Positions 1 to 8,700 of a stretch of 64,000 bases of DNA are shown in pieces. Source of the DNA: Spirochaetales bacterium Spiro_07 (GTDB lineage Bacteria; Spirochaetota; Spirochaetia; Treponematales; Treponemataceae); the NCBI GenBank assembly GCA_001603145.1, contig LVBI01000018.1, positions 1 to 64,000 of the forward strand. The letters are read 5' to 3'. A program made the position numbers and the translations under genes. Within the stretch, counting starts at the first letter, position 1, and every line of letters begins with the position of its first letter. A model generated the notes under the pieces. It had not been told where the DNA came from and searched no databases. It saw only the letters and a list, made by a program, of their open reading frames with translations.

Positions 1-1
1 T

Positions 2-430
2 GCTGAAAAGCATATTGCTGATTGGGGCGACCTAAAAATTGAGCTATTTCCAGAATTAAAAGGTGAAGAACTTGCAGTTGATATAAAAATCACAAATATC
101 TCTGGAAAAACATGCTATATTCAGAATGTCTTTTTAAAATTTGAATATTTTGATGAAAATTATCAGGAGTATCGGATTTGCAGTACACAAATGGATGTGG
201 TAGATGAAAAAGGAATAAAATCACCATACATTGGTATACTTGGATTCATAGAAGCAAAAGGAAAATGGGAAAAAGGATATTTTACAAGACTAGGAAAAGG
301 TAAATCTATTACTGGTCATATTACTAACTTATTTAATTCCTATCCAAGAGCGAAAGACTGTGAATATATAACAATTCAATATAATTATCAGTTGGGCAAA
401 TCCGAGCCTGTAACAGTTCAGCTTAGATAA
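2..430 (+). CDS. Hypothetical protein, 5' end outside window
   Basis: The reading frame is open from base 2 to the TAA at 428-430, so this is the last 142 residues of a longer protein whose start lies left of the window. An internal ATG at 191 is not the true start, because the frame continues upstream with normal protein-like sequence. The residues alternate hydrophobic and polar (KFEYFDENY, CEYITIQYNY), suggesting a beta-rich fold. I do not recognise the family. The gene is markedly more A+T rich than purF next to it and is followed directly by the palindromic repeats, so it may be recently acquired. No catalytic motif is seen. Confidence 0.6.
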   Translation, partial: AEKHIADWGDLKIELFPELKGEELAVDIKITNISGKTCYIQNVFLKFEYFDENYQEYRICSTQMDVVDEKGIKSPYIGILGFIEAKGKWEKGYFTRLGKGKSITGHITNLFNSYPRAKDCEYITIQYNYQLGKSEPVTVQLR

Positions 431-463
431 GATTGCGAATATTTAGCAGCTTATGTACAAATC

Positions 464-626
464 CCATTGTGCACCCGTTACAAGATTTGCGCCCTATAAG
501 GTTGTACACTCGTTACCAGTTTTGCCCAATAAGATTCTATCTGTAGATTAAACAAATGCAAAACGCGCAATCTTGGCCGTTTTGCCCAATAAGACTAATT
601 CCGTAGATTAGGCTATTGCAAAACGC
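464..626. repeat. Modular palindromic repeats with a nested copy
   Basis: The segment holds two long-loop hairpins (stem GTTTTGC/GCAAAAC with the conserved inner GTAGATTA motif) and the linker ATTGTGCACCCGTTACAAG. The left half of a short hairpin (CAAGATTTGCGC, about 480-492) and its right half (GCGCAATCTTG, about 566-576) are separated by a second whole unit, as if one element had inserted into the loop of another. The block ends at 626 with GCAAAACGC, directly against the stop codon of the purF-like gene. Confidence 0.8.
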
Positions 627-2051
627 TTAGTCTTCTTTTCCGTTCCAGCAATAAGTGCAAAGCTTGCACTGGTCAATGCCCACAGATTCAAGCATATCAT
701 CAAGACGGTGGAACGCCAGCGTTGTAAAGTGCAGCTGCTGGCGGATTGCTTCGAGCATTTCTTTGTAGTTCTGGCTGTCCGGGTCGGCGTAAGACTCAAG
801 CACTTCGCGCGAAACATTGTCGCCTTCGCGCAGCTTGATTATGCGGCGCGTAATAAGGTCAAGCTCTGAACTTGAGCGCGAAAAATTCAAGTATTTGCAG
901 CCGAACAAAAGCGGCGGACAAGCCGGGCGCACATGAACTTCGCTCGCGCCGCTCTGATACAGAAAATCTGTAGTTTCGCGCAGCTGTGTGCCGCGCACAA
1001 TCGAATCATCAATAAGAAGCAGCTTCTTGCCGCGGATAAGTTCATGAACTGGAATAAGCTTCATGCGCGCAATAAGATTGCGCTGCTCTTGGTTCTGCGG
1101 CATGAACGAACGCGGCCAAGTTGGCGTATACTTGATGAAAGGCCGCGCAAAAGGCACGCCCGAAGCGTTTGCGTAACCGATGGCGTGTGCAATGCCAGAA
1201 TCCGGCACACCCGCAACAATGTCAGGCTTAACCTCTTCGCGAGAAGCATCACGCTTTGCAAGCATCTCGCCGCAGCGGTAACGCATCTGCTCAACATTTA
1301 CGCCTTCATAAGTTGCAGTCGGATAGCCGTAATAAATCCACAAGAACGTGCAGATTTTCATCTTGTCTTTCGGCGGCTGGCGCACTTCAACGCCGTTTTC
1401 CATGCTGATGAAAACAATTTCAGCAGGGCCAAGCTCTTTTGCATCTTCGTAGCCGAGGTTCACATAAGAAAAGCTTTCAGAAGCAATGCACCAGGCATCC
1501 TGCTTCTTGCCGATAAGCAGCGGAAGGCGGCCAAGCTTGTCGCGCGCCGCGTAGATGCCTTTCGGCGTCATCAGAAGAATCGTCATTGAGCCTTGCACAA
1601 CGTCTTGCACGAATTTAATGCCCTCTTCTATAGAAGATTTCTGATTAATAAGCGAAGCCACAAGTTCGGTTGCGTTGATGCTGCCGCCGCTCATCTCAAG
1701 AAAGTGCGTTGCACCGGCTTCAAGCGTTTTCTTTACAAGCTCGTTCATGTTTGAAATCAAGCCTACTGTTGTAATTGCGTAGCTTCCCAAATGAGAATGA
1801 ACAAGAAGCGGCTGCGGCTCGTTGTCTGAAATGCAGCCGATGCCCATGTTGCCGGTCATTTCTTCAACGTCTTTTTCAAATTTTGTGCGGAACGGTGAAT
1901 TTTCGATATTGTGAATGGCGCGCTGAAAAGTGCCATTGTCAAATGTCGTCATTCCGCCGCGGCGTGTGCCAAGATGAGAATGATAATCGATTCCGAAAAA
2001 CAAATCCAAAACGCAGCTCTGCTTTGAGACAACTCCAAATAATCCGCCCAT
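627..2051 (-). CDS. purF: PurF-like amidophosphoribosyltransferase lacking the glutaminase cysteine
   Basis: This 474-residue protein has the PurF fold: an N-terminal Ntn glutamine-amidotransferase domain (about 1-230) and a C-terminal phosphoribosyltransferase domain with the PRPP loop LLLIDDSIVRGT at 344-355. PurF makes phosphoribosylamine from PRPP, the first step of purine synthesis. Cys234, Cys385, Cys465 and Cys468 match the positions of the four [4Fe-4S] ligands of Bacillus-type PurF. The protein starts MGGLFGVV, whereas active glutaminases have Cys right after Met (MCGIFG type), so the nucleophile is missing. It may use free ammonia or have another role. A GGAG ribosome site lies 9 bases before the ATG. 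Family is sure; activity is uncertain. Confidence 0.85.
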   Translation of the reverse strand: MGGLFGVVSKQSCVLDLFFGIDYHSHLGTRRGGMTTFDNGTFQRAIHNIENSPFRTKFEKDVEEMTGNMGIGCISDNEPQPLLVHSHLGSYAITTVGLISNMNELVKKTLEAGATHFLEMSGGSINATELVASLINQKSSIEEGIKFVQDVVQGSMTILLMTPKGIYAARDKLGRLPLLIGKKQDAWCIASESFSYVNLGYEDAKELGPAEIVFISMENGVEVRQPPKDKMKICTFLWIYYGYPTATYEGVNVEQMRYRCGEMLAKRDASREEVKPDIVAGVPDSGIAHAIGYANASGVPFARPFIKYTPTWPRSFMPQNQEQRNLIARMKLIPVHELIRGKKLLLIDDSIVRGTQLRETTDFLYQSGASEVHVRPACPPLLFGCKYLNFSRSSSELDLITRRIIKLREGDNVSREVLESYADPDSQNYKEMLEAIRQQLHFTTLAFHRLDDMLESVGIDQCKLCTYCWNGKED

Positions 2052-2092
2052 GAAACCACTCCTATTTATTCAGCTTAAAAAGCTTATATATT

Positions 2093-2419
2093 TCAAACCG
2101 CTATAAAGTTCAGTATCAATTCCGCGCACAAAACAGCAAGCGAAGCGCACGCCGCAACAGTCAGCAGGCTCTTTTCAAACCACGCAAGCACAAGCGCCGT
2201 AATGCAGCCGGCAGCCGCAGCCAGAAAATTCGGCGTAGCATAAAAAATAGCCGGAAAAGTCATTGCGCCAAGAACAGCATACGGCACATAATACAAGAAA
2301 GATTTTACGAATACATTTTCAATCTTCTTTTTGAAAAGCACAAGAGGAACAACGCGAACCGCATAAGTTACGGCTGCCATCACAGCCACATATTTCAAAA
2401 AAAGCACTGTATCAGTCAT
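2093..2419 (-). CDS. azlD: AzlD-family branched-chain amino acid exporter subunit
   Basis: A small membrane protein of 108 residues with about four hydrophobic segments, matching AzlD, the short partner of AzlC in branched-chain amino acid export. I place the start at MTDTVLFLKY (2419) because AGAGG lies 8 bases before this ATG, and AzlD proteins usually begin this way. An upstream ATG at 2434 would add five residues. The first codons overlap the 3' end of azlC by 8 bases, typical of translational coupling. Substrate choice is inferred from the family. Confidence 0.85.
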   Translation of the reverse strand: MTDTVLFLKYVAVMAAVTYAVRVVPLVLFKKKIENVFVKSFLYYVPYAVLGAMTFPAIFYATPNFLAAAAGCITALVLAWFEKSLLTVAACASLAVLCAELILNFIAV

Positions 2420-3182
2420 CTTGAGCCTCTGCATTTTCTTTGGCTGCTTCGCTGGCGGCAGCTTCAGTTTCAGCTTTTTCAGTTACCGGCGCGGCAAAAG
2501 CAAAAAGCGCGCTTGAAACTATTGCGCAAATGATTATCACAAAGCCGCCGGTTATTCCTTTCAAAGCCGGAACAAACTTGAAAGCCGTGCTCATCAGCGA
2601 AGAAAGCACAACGACACCCGCCACTGCCCCGCTCTTTTTGGCCGGCGGAATGATTATGGCGATGAACATGCCGTAAATTGCTATGCCGAGCGCATTGGTC
2701 AAAACTTGCGGCAGAATGTTGCCCGCAAGCGCACCCAAAGCCGTGCCAACAGCCCAACCGACGTAAGGCATTGAAATAAGCCCGAACATGTACCAGCGGC
2801 TTACATTGCCTTTCTGGCCAGAAGCAACGGCAAAAACTTCATCAGTATTCATAAAGGCAATTACAAAACGGTCTAAGAATGTTACGCTTGAATCTAATTT
2901 TTGAGAAAGAGAAACTGACATGAGCGCATAACGCAAATTGATGACGAGCTGAGAAAGAGCCATTTCAACAAACGGAAGATGACCGGCTATAATGGGCACA
3001 CCGGCAAGCTGCCCTGCCGAAGTGACGTTGACCATTGAAATGAGCACAGCCTGCCAGACTGCAAAACCTTGATTTATTGTGAAGATACCAAAAGCAAAAG
3101 ATACAGACAAATATCCGAGGCAAATCGGAATACCGTGCCGCAGCCCTTGCAAAAAGTACGCTGAACGTTCCGCCCTTTTCAT
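2412..3182 (-). CDS. azlC: AzlC-family branched-chain amino acid permease
   Basis: An integral membrane protein with about seven hydrophobic segments and the AzlC signature region GIPICLGYLSVSFAFGI followed by SAGQLAG. Together with the overlapping azlD it forms a two-subunit exporter for branched-chain amino acids or analogues. I start it at MKRAERSAYFLQG (ATG 3180-3182). A longer frame with a GTG start at 3218 exists, but its first codons coincide with a good promoter (GTGACA, 17 bases, TATACT) whose -10 ends 7 bases before this ATG. The message is therefore probably leaderless. The alanine-rich charged tail (AAASEAAKENAEAQDD) is cytoplasmic in appearance. Confidence 0.85.
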   Translation of the reverse strand: MKRAERSAYFLQGLRHGIPICLGYLSVSFAFGIFTINQGFAVWQAVLISMVNVTSAGQLAGVPIIAGHLPFVEMALSQLVINLRYALMSVSLSQKLDSSVTFLDRFVIAFMNTDEVFAVASGQKGNVSRWYMFGLISMPYVGWAVGTALGALAGNILPQVLTNALGIAIYGMFIAIIIPPAKKSGAVAGVVVLSSLMSTAFKFVPALKGITGGFVIIICAIVSSALFAFAAPVTEKAETEAAASEAAKENAEAQDD

Positions 3183-3189
3183 TACGGCG

Positions 3190-3218
3190 AGTATAGCATA
3201 AAGCATTTTTTTTGTCAC
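3190..3218 (-). promoter_or_regulatory. Promoter of azlCD, likely leaderless
   Basis: Read on the minus strand: GTGACA (3213-3218), a 17-base spacer, TATACT (3190-3195), then 7 bases and the ATG of azlC. Transcription would normally begin at or within a base or two of the A of ATG, and no Shine-Dalgarno sequence is present. Confidence 0.6.
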
Positions 3219-3392
3219 AGGCTTTCAATGCGAAATGCGCATTTTGTTGAATAATTTGTTATTATTTTGAATGTGCTACGGTTTTTTGCGTTTTATTGAG
3301 CTTTTGTCGCTATTTTTCCTTGATGTTTATTTTTATTTTGGATAACATAAAAATCTAACAGTTAGGAACACACAAACATTAAGGAATTTTTT

Positions 3393-4739
3393 ATGTTCAA
3401 AAACTCTGAAATCTTTGAAAGCGCACCGATTCCAAGAGCAGTGGCAAAGCTTGCGCTGCCTACAATGCTCACAATGCTTGTAAACGTGCTCTACAACATG
3501 GTAGACACATACTTCATCGGGCGTACCGGCGACCCGAATCAGGTTGCAGCGGTAAGCATTGCAACGCCGATTTTCCTTTTTCTTATGGCAGCCGGAAACA
3601 TTTTTGGTGTGGGCGGCAGCGCATACATTTCACGCTCTCTCGGCGAAAAACAGTATGAGCGCGTAAAAAGCATCGCGTCTTTCTGCTGCTACGCCGGCAT
3701 TTTTTCAGGTTTGCTTATAGGCGCAATCTTTATTATTTTTCATAAGCCGATTCTTACTGCATGCGGCGCAAGCAATAACACAATCGGTTTCGCTTCGGAA
3801 TATCTCAAATGGATTTCGTTCGGCTCGCCGTTTGTGGTTTTGAGCTTTGCGTTCTCTAACATCGTCCGCGGCGAAGGCGCATCAAAGACCGCGATGTTCG
3901 GCCAGATGCTCGGCATGGTTGTCAACATGATTCTTGACCCGATTATGATTATCAGCATGAAGATGGGCGTTTCAGGCGCGGCCATCGCGACGATTATCGG
4001 CAACATCTGTACATGCGTCTTTTATCTTGTGTACATTCTTTCAAGCAAGCGCACCACGCTTTCTATAAACATTGCGGAATTCCGCATGAATCAGGGAATT
4101 TTCTCGAATGTTTTCGCAATCGGCACACCGGCTTCAATCAACAATGTGCTTATGAGCCTTTCAAACATACTTATGAACAAATTCCTCGCAGGTTACGGCG
4201 ATATTCCGATTGCTTCGATGGGCATCGCCATGAAAGCAAATATGTTCGTTGTTTTCATGCAGATTGGTCTTGCTGTCGGCGTCTTGCCGCTCATCGGCTA
4301 TAACTACGGCGCAAAGAACTACAAGCGCATGACATCAATCATAAAATTTTCTGCAATTGCAAATTTGTGCATCGGCACAACATTGACGATATTGTACTTC
4401 TGGCTTACTGCGCCTATCGTCAGGCTGTTTATCGATAATCAGGAAACAATCAGCTACGGAATTCAGATGGTGCGCGCTTTGCAGCTTTCAATGCCTGTAA
4501 TCGGCATTCTTTTCATCTTGAGCAACGCGTTTCAGGCAATGGGCAAAAGCATTCCGTCTATGGTGCTTTCAATCAGCCGTCAGGGTTTCGTATTTTTCCC
4601 TACACTGATTCTTATGAACAAATTTATTGGTCTGAACGGCATTATCTATTCACAGCCGATTGCAGACATAATTTCAGTCTTTATTGCAATCGCAATGTTC
4701 ATCGCAATCAAGCGTAATTTTTCTAAAGAAAAAGCATAA
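3393..4739 (+). CDS. MATE-family multidrug/Na+ efflux transporter
   Basis: A 448-residue inner-membrane protein with about twelve hydrophobic helices, the usual MATE length. The N-terminal half carries the family pattern LALPTMLTMLVNVLYNMVDTYFIGR, and the second half repeats it (GTPASINNVLMSLSNILMN), reflecting the two six-helix bundles. MATE proteins expel drugs or metabolites in exchange for Na+ or H+; the substrate cannot be read from sequence. AAGGAA precedes the ATG by 7 bases. The gene stands alone between divergent azlCD and the downstream nudC, with a large hairpin after its stop. Confidence 0.9.
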   Translation: MFKNSEIFESAPIPRAVAKLALPTMLTMLVNVLYNMVDTYFIGRTGDPNQVAAVSIATPIFLFLMAAGNIFGVGGSAYISRSLGEKQYERVKSIASFCCYAGIFSGLLIGAIFIIFHKPILTACGASNNTIGFASEYLKWISFGSPFVVLSFAFSNIVRGEGASKTAMFGQMLGMVVNMILDPIMIISMKMGVSGAAIATIIGNICTCVFYLVYILSSKRTTLSINIAEFRMNQGIFSNVFAIGTPASINNVLMSLSNILMNKFLAGYGDIPIASMGIAMKANMFVVFMQIGLAVGVLPLIGYNYGAKNYKRMTSIIKFSAIANLCIGTTLTILYFWLTAPIVRLFIDNQETISYGIQMVRALQLSMPVIGILFILSNAFQAMGKSIPSMVLSISRQGFVFFPTLILMNKFIGLNGIIYSQPIADIISVFIAIAMFIAIKRNFSKEKA

Positions 4740-4751
4740 TCTTTTTTGAAG

Positions 4752-4799
4752 CTGATTCACGGCATTGTGCACAAGCCATGCACAGTGCCGCCGAATCAG
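4752..4799. repeat. Large imperfect hairpin after the MATE gene
   Basis: CTGATTC and CGGCA followed by TGTGCA pair with TGCACA, TGCCG and GAATCAG across a short loop, giving a stem of roughly 18 pairs. No uridine run follows on the plus strand, so it is not a classical terminator. It could stabilise the MATE transcript end or be a solitary palindromic repeat. Confidence 0.5.
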
Positions 4800-4859
4800 T
4801 ATAAAAAAGCCGGAAACCTGCCTCTCATTAAATATCGTAAAAACAATTGCTAAAAAAAT

Positions 4860-4887
4860 TTGACATTCAGCCAAAGCGTGTTATTCT
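4860..4887 (+). promoter_or_regulatory. Promoter of nudC, likely leaderless
   Basis: A perfect TTGACA (4860-4865), a 16-base spacer and TATTCT (4882-4887), then only six bases (GAATCT) before the ATG at 4894. The expected transcription start coincides with the start codon, and no ribosome site is seen. Confidence 0.7.
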
Positions 4888-4893
4888 GAATCT

Positions 4894-5676
4894 ATGCCGA
4901 TGATTACAACAAAAACGAACACGCATCATTCAATGTGCCTCATATTTAAAGACAGCGAACTGCTTGTAAAGGCGGAAAAGCCGGTCGAATTATCAGATGA
5001 AAAAGTTTTGCAGAAATGCTTTGAACAGAATTATGCAAAAGACTGGTTCACAGAGCCAGAAAAAGATTATACAACTGCCATTCTCGAAGAAGGCGCGCCT
5101 ACTCCGGCAAAGCATAAGTGGATAAGGCTGCGCGAGCTGTTTGCAACGAACGACCCGGTTGCACCGACTGCGGCGCGTGCGCTTGCTTTGCTTAAGTGGC
5201 GGCGCACTGCACGTTTCTGCGGCTGCTGCGGCGGCCCGCTGCAAGACGATAAATATGAGACGGCGCGCGTCTGCCCTCTTTGCGGCAACGTCGTCTTTCC
5301 GCGCATTTCGCCTGCAATCATAATCCTCGTTTCAAAGGGCGACAAAATCTTGCTTGCACGCCACGCCACACGCAACACAGACTTGTACACTTGCCTTGCA
5401 GGCTTCATGGAGCACGGCGAAAACATCGAAGAATGTGCACGGCGCGAAGTCAAAGAAGAAACAGGCATTGAAATTGAAAATATCCGTTACTGCTCAAGCC
5501 AGGCTTGGCCTTATCCAGACCAGCTTATGATTGCGTTGCGCGCAGACTGGAAGAGCGGCGATTTAGTCTTGCAAGAAAGCGAAATCGACGACGCGAAGTG
5601 GTTCAGCAGAGACAATCTGCCGCCGATTCCGAAGCCCGGTTCAGTTGCGTACAAGCTTATAACCGGCGCGCTTTAA
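4894..5676 (+). CDS. nudC: NudC-type NAD+/NADH (or NAD-RNA) pyrophosphatase
   Basis: 260 residues with the NudC order: a divergent N-terminal domain, a four-cysteine zinc ribbon (CGCCGGPL ... CPLCG, about residues 108-130) and a Nudix domain. The Nudix box is GFMEHGENIEECARREVKEETGIEI (about 169-193) with all acidic metal ligands. It is followed by SQAWPYPDQ, close to the SQPWPFPxS signature that marks the NADH-pyrophosphatase branch. NudC splits NAD(H) to NMN(H) and AMP and removes NAD caps from RNA. It is a single gene with its own strong promoter, converging on the InlB-repeat gene. Confidence 0.9.
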   Translation: MPMITTKTNTHHSMCLIFKDSELLVKAEKPVELSDEKVLQKCFEQNYAKDWFTEPEKDYTTAILEEGAPTPAKHKWIRLRELFATNDPVAPTAARALALLKWRRTARFCGCCGGPLQDDKYETARVCPLCGNVVFPRISPAIIILVSKGDKILLARHATRNTDLYTCLAGFMEHGENIEECARREVKEETGIEIENIRYCSSQAWPYPDQLMIALRADWKSGDLVLQESEIDDAKWFSRDNLPPIPKPGSVAYKLITGAL

Positions 5677-5710
5677 GCTTTTGCCTGTTCAGGCATCAGC
5701 GCACCACTGA

Positions 5711-5770
5711 TAAAAAAAAGACTGTCTACAAAGTTTGTACAACATAGTACACTTTTCAGACAGCCTTTTT
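5711..5770. terminator. Bidirectional terminator between nudC and the InlB-repeat gene
   Basis: GACTGTCT pairs with AGACAGCC around a loop that contains a smaller palindrome (TTGTAC/GTAC). The plus strand ends in CCTTTTT, and the minus strand continues into a run of eight T (from the A run at 5713-5719). This fits two convergent genes. Confidence 0.75.
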
Positions 5771-5791
5771 CAAAGCAACATACAACCGCTA

Positions 5792-8700
5792 CTAGAATTT
5801 TCTAATCATCCTTACGACACGGAAACCTGTAATGCCGTTCCTTCCGTAGATGTTCAGCGAAAGACGCGCTGCTACACTGCAAAGAGAAGAGAAGCTGTAC
5901 CAGCTTCCGCCTCTGATTGCGCGGTAATAAATGCCGGTGTTGATTTCTTCACCTTCCTCAATATGATCATCAGCGCGCAATACGAACGGATCCCAGCACC
6001 ATTCCCAAACATTGCCGCTCATATCTTGAAGCCCTACTTCGTTCGGCTCTGTAAGGCCAGAAACATGCGTCTTAGACTTTGAGTTAGACGTAAACCAGAC
6101 ATAGTTCTTGAGTTTCTTGCCAGAAGCTGAATCAAATGTGTCTTGGCCAGCAAATTTTTTGGTGTAGCCAACAACGTTTACGCCCTCTTTGTTAAGGTCG
6201 CGCTTCATCACAGGGCCGCCCATTGCGCACCACATCCATTCTTGCTCGGTCGGCAGTCTGTAGCCGTCAGAATTCTGGTTCCATTCTACAGCTGTCCACT
6301 CTTCGTCATTGTTAATCGGAACTGGACCCCAGTCATCTGGGTTTGTGCTGCCCTTAATCTTATAAGCCGGTGTCAAGCCGTTCATAAGGCTGAGCTTGTT
6401 GCAGAATACGATTGCATCAAACCAGCTGACGTTCTGCACAGGGTTCCGCATGCGTTCATCTTCATTTGTATAAGTGCTCTTCGAGTCGTCGCTTGGGTCT
6501 ACGCCCATAACAGCCGCGTATGTGCTTCTTGAAATTTCAGATGTGCTCACTTCAAGGTCATACGGAATGTCTTCAATCTGAAGCGCTTCAGCCGAGCGTA
6601 TGTAGCGGCCAGCCGGAACAACCTTCGCATCGAACCTGAACCATTTCGCGTAAAGCGTAAGGTCGTTAGATGGAGTAATATCAACAGGCAGCTCTTCCTG
6701 CCGTTCGTAAATCACATCAAGCGTAGACAAAGCCGAATCAAGCGGCTGCTTCTTTCGCATTACAGAGTCTGCATTTGTTGAGTCTGTCGCAGAAATAGTT
6801 ACAGCAGCCTTCTTGCGCTTCAAGGTGCGCTCAAACAGCTTGCGCGATTCAGCTGCCTGCATTCTGGCGGCAACCTCAACAGGTGTCTTGAAAGTCGGGT
6901 CAGCGTACCAGCCTGCAAAGCCGAAGCCCTCTTTTTTGGGCACAGGCAACGCTGTCTGCGGAGTTTCCACAGTGTATTCGCTTACATAAGAATCAGGCAG
7001 CTCGCCGCCATTTGTGCGGTAAACAATCGAATACGGAACCGGAATCCAATGCGCATAAGCTGTTGTGTCTTTCGTAATCCGGCTGTTCTCATAAAGACGG
7101 TGCTTGAACTCTTTGTCAGAGTACCAGCCGTCAAAAGTGTAGCAGTCGCGCTGTGTTTCAGGCAGAGCGCCAATCACAGGCGAAGAGCTGCTGATTGTGC
7201 GGCTTGCACAATCGCGGCCGCCCAAGCTGTCGAATGTTACTGTACATTTCCAGAGCGCATAGAAATTCTTGTCGCCGGTTGTGCCTTTGGCGATTGTGCC
7301 TGTCACTTTGCGCGTGCGGTTAGCATCAGCATACCAGCCCATAAACTGCCAGCCGTCGCGTACAGGGTTTTCAATCGTAAAAGTCGGCATTTCGCGATTA
7401 TAAAGCGAAACTTTTACAGTTTCTTTTTCGCCTGTGCCGTAAAGATGCATAAAAATCTTATTGTCTTCCGGCCGGAACTGCGCGTAAAGCGTCTTGTTGC
7501 CGGTTGTGCCGGACTTTATAGATGAAAAGCTCTTTTCAGCCTTTGTGTCCTCTTTCCAGCCGGCAAAAACCCAACCGCTTTTCTTAGGCTCAGGCAAAGC
7601 AACAGTCTGCTCTATTGTATATGATTTATCGTCAAATAATTTGCTGCCGTCTTTATCAAGAAACTTGATTGAATAGCGTTCCGCCGTCCATTGAGCCGTA
7701 AAATTGAGATTTCTAGCCGTGTTCGGGGCTATTGAAGTTACAAGCTGATTAGAAGCAACTGCTTCGCGCCAGCCTGAAAATTTGTAGCCGTTACGCTTGG
7801 CAACAGGCAGCTCATAAGACTTATCTGAAATTACATAATCTTTGATGGCAGAAGCTTCGTCAACAAGAGAACCGCCGTCGCAGTTGAAGTTGATTTCGTA
7901 GACAACAGGCTGCCACTTAGCATAATAATATTTATCGCCGGTATTGCCCTTCTCAAGCTTGGCGACGGCAGCTGGCTGCTCTTCATCAGAAAGTTCGTAC
8001 CAGCCGTCAAATGAAAAGCCGCGTTTGTAAGGCTTCGGGAATTGCACAATATCTTCGATTGTGTAGCTTAAAGTCTGTGGTTTTTCACTATCAGAGAAGA
8101 ACGAAAGCTCATAAGTTTCTGGCTTCCACAAAGCTTTAAGTGTAAGTTCGCCAGTTGTATTCGGCGCAATGCTCAAAATTTTGTGTTTGGCGTTATCTTG
8201 CCAACCTGAAAAGCTGTAGCCTACACGTTCCGGCGTTTCAAGAGAATAGCTTTCTTCGCTTGTAAAATAGCTTGCAATCGGTTCAGCGCCTTCTGCAAAA
8301 GCACCGCCGTTCAAATCATAGTCAATTGCGTACTCAAGCGGCTGCCACGTTACAAGAATGTGCGCATCGCGCTCTTTGTCTTTGATAAAGCTGAAAAGGT
8401 GTGCTTCGCCTGTGCAAGGTTCATCCGTAACGGCAACATCAAGCACTTCGTAGCCACGGTGCGGCTTAAGCCTGATATGAACGCGCGCATCGTCGTCTTT
8501 TGAGATGCTCACGCTGCCGTGGATGCGGCTTCTTGGGTCTATATAAATTCCATCTAGAGAATTTTCAAAAGATGCGCTGATAACAACATCAGAGGCCGGC
8601 ATTGTAAATTTAGAGCCAGAAATAACGCGGTTCTTGCCGTCAGCTGAATATTTAAGGCTGTTGCGCGTCAAGATTTTGCCTTCGTCAGCGTTTATTTCAA

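Noticed and set aside
933-1589. A 218-residue plus-strand frame inside the purF-like gene
   Set aside because: Antisense shadow of a clear PurF-family gene; no family features of its own.
3192-3218. GTG start at 3218 for azlC
   Set aside because: The extra twelve codons coincide with a well-formed promoter ending 7 bases before the internal ATG, and they add a non-family N-terminus.
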